This document shows, in pieces, positions 12,696 to 22,818 of a stretch of 64,000 bases of DNA. A program made the translations under genes and the position numbers. The DNA is from Magnolia sinica (lineage: Eukaryota; Streptophyta; Magnoliopsida; Magnoliales; Magnoliaceae). The stretch spans positions 68,664,501 to 68,728,500 of the forward strand of contig NC_080588.1 in assembly GCF_029962835.1 (NCBI RefSeq). The letters run 5' to 3'. The notes below the pieces were generated by a model. That model made no database searches, was not told the DNA's origin, and saw only the letters and a program-made list of their open reading frames with translations. Each line of letters begins with the position of its first letter. The stretch's first letter is position 1.

Positions 12696-13168
12696 TGTAT
12701 TTATTATATCCACACCGTTCATTCATTTTCAGAGATCATTTTAGACTATTATACAAAAAACGAATAATATCAAAATATCAAATGGACCACACCACAAATA
12801 GCAGCTGAGATAATGATTTTCACCGTTGAAAATTTCGTAGGGCCCACCATAACGTTTATTTTCCATCCGATCTGTTCATAATGTAACAAATACCTGTATG
12901 ATCATACAGGAAAAACAAATTTCATATTGATCCAAAACTTCTGTGAACCAATAGCATACGTCCAATCCCCACTGCTTTTTTCAGTGCGGTCCACTTGCAC
13001 TTGATCGTGAGATCTATTTTACTTTTCGTCTCAATCCTTAAGATGAACTCAAAATATGGATGGACGGTTTGGATATAAAACATACCTCATGATGGATCCA
13101 CAGAAATTACTGACGTCAATACAGTAGCTATATGGCTGGTGTGTGGTACACCAGCCAATCGGCTTCCT
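12631..13168. mobile_element. 538-bp MITE with 8-bp target duplication ACTCTTCA
   Basis: The ends are inverted copies reading 'gattggctggtgtaccac' and then 'caccagc.atata'. The 8-bp ACTCTTCA lies directly outside on both sides (12623-12630 and 13169-13176), a clear insertion footprint. The interior shows the family stretches 'tccacaccgttcattcatt' and 'gatccaaaacttctgtg'. An 8-bp duplication fits hAT and the long TIR fits Mutator (normally 9 bp), so the superfamily is unresolved. Confidence 0.85.
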
Positions 13169-14160
13169 ACTCTTCACCACCACGCTCAATTGAGAGTTAT
13201 TTCACATATACTTGCGGAGTACCGTTTGGATATAGATTTGTAACCTTCTATAGTTTCCTACTTGTTTTCTAAATCTCCAGCGAGTTGGGTACTTTCAATT
13301 CAACCTTCAATTTTATGGATCTCTCTTCCTATGTTTTTAATGACCGTTGATATAATTTTAATATTTTGAATCAATTGAAAGTAAGATTATTATTTTAAAC
13401 GGTTTGGATTCAAGTAAATGTCGATCTGTGTTCAATATATGAATGCATGAGTATGGATAGTCAACATCCGTTGGAGTTTCAAAGCTGCACCGCACGCCCT
13501 ACACTGCTGCTGGTGTACCGTCCTCCGACCCTCGTCAGACGTGAAAAAATTAGAGAGGAGGAGAGCGAGGCACTGACTTTTAATTGGTCAAAATAACAAA
13601 CCACGCATCTGAGCGGAATTACATGAATGCCCCTTCCCATTCATGGTATCATACAAGATGGGGAACCAAAAATGATGGCTGCATACATATTTATTGAAAT
13701 TACAAAAACACACCTAGATTTGATATATTTGGTTAAAAAGCCCCCAACTTTTCAATGGTTAAGTTGGCTTAAATGAAGGGATCCAACCCACCTTCCAATA
13801 AATGATTGATGATCCGATGCATTGGAAATGTAATCATGACGGGCAAAATTTTAATTGTAATGGGTGGTTTGGATGGACACTCGTGGGAAGATGGGGTTAT
13901 AATTGTCTCATTTTTCAATCTAGGGGCCTAATTCGTTGTTGAAGATTTCATTTCCTTATTTTTATATTTGACAGGGCATGTAATGTCTTGCCCTAATATT
14001 TATGAAAAGTGATTAAATTTTATTTAATTGTTATATTAATTTTTACAAGGAAGAGAAAGATCAAGGTAAATTTTTTTTTTTAAAAATGAAAAAGATATGA
14101 AAATTATAAAAACTAATTCAAAAGTTTGAATCAAATCCTTTATTTTATATATACAAAAAA

Positions 14161-14162
<2 letters not shown>

Positions 14163-14225
<63 letters not shown>
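14163..14225. repeat. (AT)n(GT)n microsatellite
   Basis: A long AT run passes directly into a GT run. The open frame across it is only an artefact of the simple repeat. Confidence 0.95.
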
Positions 14226-14226
<1 letters not shown>

Positions 14227-14286
14227 ACCTTCACACACGTTTCTTGGATACAAAATCTGTACTTCAGGCTATGAGGTAAAGGGATT

Positions 14287-14404
14287 AATTCGCCATGCTC
14301 GATCAATTTGAGCTTTTAGAGCAAGTGGTTAATTGTCTTGCATCAAAGTGGTATTAGAACGGAAGGTCTAGTATTTGAAATTCCTCACCGGAGGTGATTA
14401 ATGT
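14287..14404 (+). repeat. Dispersed repeat with primer-site/tRNA-like motif, copy 1
   Basis: Reads 'gagcttttagagcaagtgg', 'ttaattgtcttgcatcaaag', 'tggtattagaac', then '..tttgaaattcctcaccgg'. The same sequence in inverse orientation occurs at 63601-63720 and, in part, again at 63784. There the core is an exact tggtatcagag, the tRNA-Met primer-site motif of LTR elements. It also resembles a Pol III promoter layout: a box-A-like 'tagagcaagtgg', then about 45 bases on a box-B-like 'gttcgaaactcc' form. So it could be a SINE or an LTR/primer-site junction. Confidence 0.5.
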
Positions 14405-16227
14405 ATTTTCGTCATGTGCTTGGATGGATATAGTAACATCTTTTTTAGTGAATTATCAATCCTTACAACGTGAGTATTTTTACCTCGAAAATACCTCACT
14501 CTAATGTATGTAACATATCCCACACCATAGGAAATGGTGGTCTTAAAACGTTTACATACGTCACAGTGGGCCCCCACATTTATTTTGTACCTCTCCACGG
14601 TTTTAGCATTTAGAAAGTAGGCTGTCAATGTCTGCATTGAGAATGTTGTGGTAATTATATAAGCCAATAATTTTACCTATTTACAAAGATTTATGTAAGT
14701 AACTTAAAAATTAAATTTAAAAAATAAAAACACAAACAAACAACGAATACATAGATCGATCAAACATTAACAAAGGCAAGGATTGCTATGAGTAAATTGT
14801 TGATTATGTATTATCGTGGCTTTTGGCATTGCTACAAAAAAATAATGATGATTGTGTGAAGGGTGGAGCATCGGGTCATACAAATCCACCTCCAGCCAGT
14901 CATTCCTCTCTCGTATCGAAATGTGGGTTTTAGATTTAGTATCTATTTCCAATGAAAAAATTGGACCATCCCATTTTTTGGTTCTATATGGTTGGAATGA
15001 TCGATTTCGATGGAATTTCTAGTGGGAAAGGCATTTATTACTAATTTACAATACATTATGACTATAATAGCTAAACCAAATAGGGCTTGCAACGAACAAC
15101 ATATCAAGAAAATTAATTTTCACAAACATCTATATACGTTATCAAAAAGTTTATGCTTACTTTTTTGTCTAATATACTTGAAACAATAAAGGTAACAGAA
15201 TGTTTGTTGGATACTCTCTTAATTTGCTTGCTACAATTTTCAAGCTATTGCGGTGAGATAAGATTCCTCGCCAAGGGCATCTTGACCATATTGCCCCGAA
15301 ACACATGTTAGTTCTAGAAAATCAAATAAATGCATCTTAGCTTTACGTTTTCATAATCATCAGATAAATAAATAACTTCTCTATGTGAGCTAAAGGGAGA
15401 ATTAAATAAAGTCCTTAGGAAATCAAAGATAGAGAGGCTTCAAGCAACATGCAATTTATGTAGCACCTATACCACACATACAAACGGTGCGTCCACCTAA
15501 AGGTCATCTAGTTTAAAAAAATAATGCGGTCATCAATGCAGCCGACGTCAAAATTTGTAAACGTCAAAATCAAGGTATAATTAATGGTCTAGCTCAACAT
15601 ATAGGTGTAGGCATTGGTTATGAAGGACATTTTCAACTAAGAAAGGGTGTTTGCTATATAAATTACTTGGCACAAAAATCACTTAAATCTAGCAATGGAT
15701 CAAAATCATTGGACAACTATTCTAACTCAATATTCCAATGTAGCATATAGATGATTAATGAAGCCTCGTATAAATGGCATATTCATATGAAAGATGGGCC
15801 TGTACGTGTGGCTGACAAATGATTAGTTCTTTATTGGATTTTCTCACTGTTTTTCTTACCACACGCACGTTGATGGAAATAGTATGTTGGGATGGAAGAT
15901 AGGCTCATATCCATCCACAGAATAACTAATTTTCTATTACATTTTTGGTACATGGAAGTCGGCTAAGGTCAATTCTGTTATTAAGTTGAATTTCAAGGGT
16001 AACTCCAAAATCGTTTCGAAGTCATTGTAAAATCCGAGAAGGTCATTTCTGTCATTAAATCCCGACCAGCAGGGTCATATTAGGAACACGCACCAGCATT
16101 TAAGAGCTCAGATTCAGAAGACCTTAATAAGCATCGCTGGCATTAATCCAACGGTGGAAAATCCCAGCTCTGGATCTGGACGGCAAAAAAGCGAGAGCAC
16201 GCTGGCGTGATGCATCTGGTCACAGCC

Positions 16228-16235
16228 ATATATAA
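16228..16235 (+). promoter_or_regulatory. Probable TATA box of the LBD gene
   Basis: TATATAAA, about 210 bases before the first short leader ORF. It would place the transcription start near 16255-16262, just before a pyrimidine-rich leader. Confidence 0.5.
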
Positions 16236-16439
16236 AATGACGTCGACTCCATGCCGAAAAATATACACAACCTTCGTTCCTCTTTTTCCTCAACTCCCCT
16301 TTTTTTAAAAAAAAAAAATTTTCTCTCTCTTGTGGGATCTTGAAATCTCACACGGAAGGAAGAAAGAGAGGCAGTCCAAGATCCGTCGAGAGCGGTCGCT
16401 CTCGCCAGGAAGAAGAAGGCGATTTTCCAAGCACTTCCA

Positions 16440-16564
16440 ATGGAGGGCATTTCCGTCTTTCTCACGGCATTTCAGTTGTATCGTGCGAATCATCTGGACT
16501 GTTGATCTCGGGAATGATTCGACCCAAGATGGGACAGATCTCTTTTTCTAGGGTTCTGATCTGA
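16440..16564 (+). promoter_or_regulatory. Two short uORFs in the LBD leader
   Basis: The first uORF, 16440-16505, has 21 codons plus stop. The second, 16514-16564, has 16 codons plus stop. Both end before the predicted leader intron. The second start has a purine at -3, the first does not. uORFs of this kind usually lower translation of the main frame. Whether they do so here is untested. Confidence 0.45.
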
Positions 16565-16583
16565 AGTGCGGAATCGTCTCATG

Positions 16584-16916
16584 GTAAAATCCTTTTTTCC
16601 TATTTTCAAGATTCTTTGAGTTCTCATCCCCAAGATCTGACCGATTAAGATCCATAAAGAAAACCGATTTCAATAAATCGCAGTTATCAGATCTCATTTT
16701 AATCTTAATTTTCTTTCATTTCTTCATCTGCCGCTCTTATCCTGCCTCCTCCGGCGTAGTTTAGCCGGTTTCTTTCAAAATGAACGTAGCAGATAGATCT
16801 GTTAAAAAAAACCCTAATCTCTACCACGTGTGGCCTGAAAATACATGGTTTTCAAGTATATAATAAGGTATTTTTATATATTTCCTTATATATATTTTTT
16901 TGGAATTTGATTGTAG
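16584..16916 (+). other. Predicted intron in the LBD 5' leader
   Basis: A donor at 16584 (catg/gtaaaatcc) and an acceptor ending at 16916 (ttgattgtag/taattcg) flank a 333-base AT-rich stretch with a T-rich 3' end. A leader intron just before the start codon is a known arrangement in AS2-type LBD genes. If spliced this way, ATG at the exon end (16581-16583) joins TAA (16917-16919), giving AUGUAA five bases before the main start codon. Confidence 0.6.
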
Positions 16917-16924
16917 TAATTCGA

Positions 16925-17722
16925 ATGGCATCATCTACAAACTCACCATGCGCGGCGTGTAAATTCCTACGCCGGAAATGCACACATGAGTGTGTATTCG
17001 CGCCATACTTCCCACCAGATCAACCTCAGAAATTTGCTAATGTCCACAAGGTGTTTGGTGCAAGTAATGTCGCAAAACTGCTTAATGAACTCGCCGCAAA
17101 CCAGCGCGAAGATGCCGTAAATTCGCTCGCCTATGAGGCGGAGGCCCGTCTTCGTGATCCTGTCTATGGTTGTGTTGGCCTCATCTCTCTCCTTCAAAAT
17201 AAGCTTAGACAGGTTCAACTCGATCTATACAATGCAAAGAAGGAATTATCAGTGTATGTCGGCCCAGCGGCCATGATGTCCATCCCTCATCCTGCAATGA
17301 TGCCTTCTCACCCACACCAGGGCGGTGCTTCGTCGTCGATGGTACCTTATGGCATGTCGTCGATGGGAGCTGGACTGCCGCCTTCAGGGCCATCACAGGC
17401 TCATCTTATGATGAGAGAGCAACAGCATATTATGGATTCACAGCAGTTAGCGGCAGCTGTGAGAGAACAGGAGCTGATGAGGAATTACGAGCATCAGCAA
17501 GAGCTTGCAAGGTTTAATAGCGGCTTTGATGGTGGGAGCGGAGGTGCTGCGGTGGGGTTTAATCAGATGAGTGGGCGAGCAGGTTCTCCGTCGCCATTAG
17601 CGCTAGTTCCGTTCGATAATTCATTTCAGGTGCAACAAGAGCCGGAGCATCAACATCCCTATCAACAACAGCAGAGAGCAGGTAGCGATGAGGGTAGGAA
17701 CAGTGTGGGCCCATCTTCTTGA
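16925..17722 (+). CDS. LBD36: LOB-domain transcription factor, LBD36/AS2-like
   Basis: Nuclear DNA-binding protein of the plant-specific LBD family, 265 aa, class I. The LOB domain occupies about residues 7-108: zinc-finger-like CX2CX6CX3C (CAACKFLRRKCTHEC), the GAS block with 'FANVHKVFGASNVAKLL' and 'DPVYGCVG', then the leucine-rich coiled-coil segment 'LLQNKLRQVQLDL'. The C-terminal half is Met/His/Gln/Ser-rich and keeps the 'QQLAA..REQ' and 'RFN.GFD' stretches I recall from Arabidopsis LBD36 (ASL1), which separates it from AS2 itself. The start at 16925 gives the family's usual MASS.. N-terminus; the upstream in-frame codons are intronic. Family members regulate lateral-organ polarity and KNOX repression. 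That role is inferred by homology. The CDS has no intron, as in AS2-type members. The frame is intact, and it is the best-supported host gene in the window. Confidence 0.95.
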   Translation: MASSTNSPCAACKFLRRKCTHECVFAPYFPPDQPQKFANVHKVFGASNVAKLLNELAANQREDAVNSLAYEAEARLRDPVYGCVGLISLLQNKLRQVQLDLYNAKKELSVYVGPAAMMSIPHPAMMPSHPHQGGASSSMVPYGMSSMGAGLPPSGPSQAHLMMREQQHIMDSQQLAAAVREQELMRNYEHQQELARFNSGFDGGSGGAAVGFNQMSGRAGSPSPLALVPFDNSFQVQQEPEHQHPYQQQQRAGSDEGRNSVGPSS

Positions 17723-17908
17723 AAGCCTTATATGCAAGCTCTCTCTCACATTACATGTATGTTACTCGTCTCTCTTTTCTTTATATTCTCTGCGTTTTTG
17801 TATAGAAATAGAAATATAAGCGTCTTGATAGTGATTTGAGGAGTCAAAGACACATGATCTATACCGATCATTATATGATCCCACAAGAAATGATGCGACC
17901 CTTTCAAG

Positions 17909-17914
17909 AATAAA
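17909..17914 (+). terminator. Possible poly(A) signal of the LBD gene
   Basis: AATAAA about 190 bases after the stop codon, in T-rich sequence. Plant poly(A) signals are loose, so this is only a candidate. Confidence 0.3.
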
Positions 17915-17929
17915 TATTTACAGCATGTT

Positions 17930-20900
17930 TATAACCTTTTTGTTCATGGGTTTGAATTTTTAATGGTTGTTGTGTTAGATCTTTCCACACCCATGAGTGT
18001 ATGATTTAGATGCCTACCATTCATCTGTTGGATAGGGTAATTGGGCTCTACTGAAGTGAAAGTAAAATCATGTACAAGCATATGAGATTTATATACATAT
18101 ATGTATGTGTGGCTGTGAATTTTTTAGGTGAGAGGTGTGAATGAGGTTCCATTTTACTGATATTTCATGAGTAGTTTGGGATTTTTACCATATATCTGAT
18201 GGGTCAATTTAAGTTAGGCCATGTGGCTATTCAACAGCTCTTCTTTTCTTTTCTTTCCTTTTCTTAAATAATATTATTATTATTCGATTTATTTTTATTT
18301 TTATTTTTTGAAATAGGTGGTAATGCAAAACTCTCTCTAGCCACTTGTCACTGGTATTTCTGACCATCAATTTCACGCACGTGTCCACCCTACACGTGTC
18401 ATTATGTATGCTAGAGTACATTGCATCTATGGTTACTTGCACGATTAAGATTGCAATCCCTGTACTCGTCCTCCAAACGCATGCCATTATGTGCACGTGT
18501 CTTAGATGACTGTAGTTCAATGGGTGTGGCCCAGTATGTGATCTGGAATCGAGTCTATCTATTCCTTGGGTGGCCACGAGCTATACATTGAATGCGGTCA
18601 TTGAGAGAGGCTGTTCCCTAGGTCATGGGATAAGACAATGTTGCCCTTTATATTATCTAGATTTCTGAGCCAATGAGGACCGTTCATGTGAGGGGCATAA
18701 AATGCGCCAGGGATCTGGTGACGGGTGCACATCCTCCAGTATAGTACATTGTATATATGCCATAAATCAGATGTAATTTCAGCCGTTTAAAATTGTGTGA
18801 GAAAAATGAGCCGTTGGTAGAAAAGGTTCAACGGTCCAGATTCAATGTACATGTACATTGAAGCTCACCTGTAGTGTACCACCTTAGTTCTTTGGTATGC
18901 GTCAAGCTCACTAGATGATGAATGGTCCAGATCTAATTGTGCTGTCTTCTCGTATCTCCCTTGACACGTGTTCAATCCCTTTACATAAGTGCCCCTAGTG
19001 GCTTTAAAACCTTTTTTATGAGATAAAATTTCACTGACAACCCCTTTAATGGCTTTAAAACCTTTTTTATGCCATATAATTTCACTTTTTAATTATTGAA
19101 GTCCTTTTAATTGCTTAAAATCCTATTTTTTTTTTTTTAAAAAAAAATGTCTTTTCATGTTACATTGCTTAATCATCTTGAATGACTAATTGCATAGAAT
19201 TTTTTGCACCTATTAATAAGGTATGGTTGACCAATTTGATACACTAATATAGCACGACACTTTATATAATAAGTTGGTACATTAAAAGTAAAATCTAAGT
19301 CATTTTCAGTAACCAAAACGGTCTATACAATAGGTGTAATTGTAGGTGTGGATATTCAAAATAATTCTCACACTCCAAGTATTTCAAGTCTTTGATTATT
19401 TAAGTTATTCGAATCTGTTTAAATTTAAAGAAAAAAAATAATGATCAAATAAATAAAATATTCAAATTTTAAAAAATTATTTTATTTACTATACTACTTT
19501 TAAAGCGAAACTCATTGTATAAATAACCTGAATAATTGAAAGATGATCTAGATGTATTCTATAACAAAATCTCATATATTCTACCAAACAATTAACACTG
19601 GGCTGTACTAACAAGCTAACCTAAAAAAATAATAATAATAACACATGTGGGGTACTGGCATAAACAATTTAAACAAACAAAAATGCCTTGGGAAAGTGGA
19701 TAAAATGTGTAATGTTAATTGTTAACGTAGAAGTGAATAAAATGTACAATATTGATGGGACTAAGCGGGTAAAATCTCAATACTTGAAAGAATTTTAATT
19801 AACCTAAATGCCCTTATCTTTTGTTCAAATCCTTCTAATATCCCTCTCCAAATACTAATTGCTTAGAAAGAATTGCCTAATATACCGAGATTTGTTAAAC
19901 CTGCCTAGGCGCATAGGCAACTCATCTGCACACCACCATGCATGCCATCAATGCACACAAATACAAGATCCAACCCACCCATCAAATGGGCCAAATTGCT
20001 TTGATGTTCTGCCATAAAAACTACTCATATTAAACAAGTGTGCCACAACTTACAAAATAAATTGAAAAAAGAGTGAGTTTTTTTTTTAAGTCACCCGGAC
20101 TATTTCTAACATTGTGGTGCATCTAAGTATAGAACCAGGCTTGATTTCTGGGTTAGGACATATTTATGGTGGGACCCACATGATGGATGACTTGGATCAC
20201 GTTCCCCTATGGTACTCTAGCACAGTACACTAGCACATGTGCTGGGTATGAATGAACTATTTTGCACACAACTATGGACTTTAGCAAAGCTTTGTTTGGT
20301 ATATACCAAGATATTAAAACTCAGTGCATGATCTCTTTTTTCTTGCAGGTCTGAAAGCAAAGGAAATTCAAAGTGAAGAAATTCTTGCTATATCTTTCTT
20401 GCAGGTTTTAAATCAAACGAATCAAAGCAAAGAAATGCAAAGGAGGGAAACAAACATCTTAGGGAAAGGAAAGAAACCAGAAGAAAAATATAAGAGAAGA
20501 AGAAGCAAGAGAGGAACAAGAAAAAAAAAAAAAAACCCCCCCAATTTTCAAGGCGAGCCACTCCGAATGTTCATCAAATTGTTTGGACGGTTGGATGAAA
20601 ATATATCTGGTCGCACATCGAATCATCTCTCTCTTCTTTCTCCCTGATCTTTGGTGGTGGAAGTAGCAATAGTAGTAGGTGTTAGAATATCCATTTCATC
20701 CTTCTTATTTCATGCTGTCGTGGTTTAAATAAGTAAAAAGTAATAATGATAGTTTTTTAGGGAAAATTTTGATACTCAAGCAGAGTGATATGGTTGGTAC
20801 ACAGGCAGTAAGAACTTGTATGCATGGGTCCAGTTTAGATGATTAGTGGAACTAAAATTACATTGATTTTGCTACATAAATGTTTGAGAGTGGAGATTTC

Positions 20901-22213
20901 ATGGACGGTCGACATCAAGCATGGTCAGTGGTCCATCACACTCTGTCATGGTATCAAATATCTTCCTCTTTTTTTTTTCTTCTTTTTCTTTTTTTCTTCT
21001 TTTTTCATATATTCGTCTGCATTGGAGCCTGTAAAAAGAAAATTTCATAATGTAATGGCAGTCTCTATTGTAATGTCAGTTTCAATTGGAAGAACTCAAT
21101 TCAACCCATGGTTTTTTTCTTTTAATTCTTTTTTCTTGTCTTTCTTCTTTCGCTGATATAGTATCCGTCTCTATTCAGTAAAACTCAAATCCACCCATAT
21201 TTGTTTCTATTTTCTTCTTTTCCATAAAGGAGGATGGTTATGATTTGAGGGGTGTGTATGTGTTTGTATTGCCCCTTTTTTTATATTGGATTTGCTATAG
21301 GCAGAAGAATCCGTAGCCAGATTTCCTAAATAGATATAGGGAATTTGGTAGGATAGAGACCCCATTAATTGATGGCACACGTATCAGAAATTAATAGAGT
21401 ATACTATAACATTCCCTAGACCAAAATAATGCTGGTTTGTTGATGGTTAAAACTTGTATAAAAATGGGTAGTTAGAAAAAAAATCCAGGAATCCAAATTA
21501 AAAGAACATGACTGGTCTACTTAATGAGTTTAGTCTTATGATTGCATTGCAAAATTTCTAAAGCAGTATTTGGCCCATATCCAATTATTAGTTGAGTTTG
21601 TAAGATTGTTAAAAACATAGATGAATTCAAGTCCTCCTATATAACAAAAGAAAACATACGCTTTGACTTGCAATTTCAGAGAAACACCTGTTTTATAAAG
21701 TAGCATCACAAAATGGATGTATTGAGAGGCTTGGAATAATCTAGGGTTTGAGTGTTTATAAGCATGGAAAGGTCATTTTGTAGCCTTTAATGTGATATTT
21801 TAATCAAAATAAAATAAAATAAAATAAAATAGCCACACAACCCTTTTGGTGTCCCTTGGTAGTTTTCCATATCTACAACTTAGAACCACTTTCGATTTAA
21901 ACATCTCTAATGGGTAGCTCACAATGTAACACCGTGTTCGTAATCATGTTTGATCTTATTTAAATTATCTAAGAGTCCATTTTTCTTGATTGAACCCATA
22001 TATGGTTAGGCCCTTTGATAAGGTTTGATCACCTTACTAAGTAAGATTCAATAGTTGGATTGACAAAGGGCATTCACTCAGTGACATCGTTCAGAGTTCA
22101 AAATTTCTTAACATGATGCACATGTGTGAAATGCAAAGTTCACTTCAGGCCTTTACCAGCCACATATGATCATTTGCATGTGAACACCCTATGTACAACT
22201 AGCCCGAGCGTGT
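17930..22213. other. Intergenic, no gene recognised
   Basis: AT-rich sequence. It holds an ATT microsatellite near 18268, poly-A/T tracts near 19125 and 20520, T/C-rich stretches at 20965-21010 and 21110-21150, and an (AAAAT)n run near 21805-21830. The Lys-rich 107-codon frame at 20324-20647 spans poly-A sequence and shows no domain, so I do not call it a gene. Confidence 0.6.
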
Positions 22214-22216
22214 TAA

Positions 22217-22815
22217 CGGTGTGTTTGGATAGTGGACTATTGCGGGAATGTAATGTAGAAGTCACATCATTATTAGTTGCCTTCGATTGGATATTGCAGA
22301 ATATCAAATCATGTAATCCTTCTAAATCACAACATAACATAGATTGGCGGACGTGTGTTAATATGCCACAGTTTCATAGGCCACACCATGACGAATGGGT
22401 CATATCCACATTGTTCATCCATTTTACATGATCATTTAATGGAATGAGACAAAAAAAACAAGGCAGATCTAAAGTAAAAATAGACCACACCAGAGCTAGC
22501 ATGGTTATTGAATACTTGCCATTGAAAACTTACTGAGGTCGACAGAAGTGTTCGATCAAGCTCATTTTTAGGGACATCACAAAATAATATTGCAAAATGA
22601 ATTAACAGCATGGATTTAACACATATTGACAGAATTACATCCAACTATATGCAACCAAGTAAAATACTTACATGTCCAAAGTGACATTGCAAGGAGAGTA
22701 TGGTATACCATACTATTTTATTTTACTTTTGACTACTATAGTAATGATAATCGTTACTTCTTTTTTTTTTTTTTGTTACCATAGATTACAACACATTGCG
22801 AATCCAAACATGCCC
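22217..22815. mobile_element. Tourist-like MITE with TAA target duplication
   Basis: The ends are 14-bp inverted repeats (cggtgtgtttggat facing atccaaacatgccc) with TAA directly outside on both sides (22214-22216 and 22816-22818). TAA duplication plus a 'gggcatgtttgg' end fits PIF/Harbinger (Tourist) MITEs. The ~600-bp interior is non-coding and carries the family 'ccacattgttcatcc' stretch. Confidence 0.8.
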
Positions 22816-22818
22816 TAA

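Larger units (their letters stand above)
13177..16200. other. Intergenic, upstream of the LBD gene
   Basis: AT-rich sequence without recognisable coding domains. It contains an (AT)n(GT)n microsatellite and a SINE- or LTR-junction-like repeat, listed separately. The last few hundred bases are the probable distal promoter of the LBD gene. Confidence 0.6.

Noticed and set aside
14126..14311. ORF of repeated Ile-Tyr and Cys-Val
   Set aside because: Translation of the (AT)n(GT)n microsatellite.
16220..16564. Arg/Ser-rich ORFs of 60-80 codons in both directions over the LBD leader
   Set aside because: They open at non-ATG codons or run antisense through the purine/pyrimidine-rich leader. Only the short ATG uORFs were kept.
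20324..20647. 107-codon Lys/Arg-rich ORF
   Set aside because: It crosses an A-rich tract and has no domain. Composition explains its openness.
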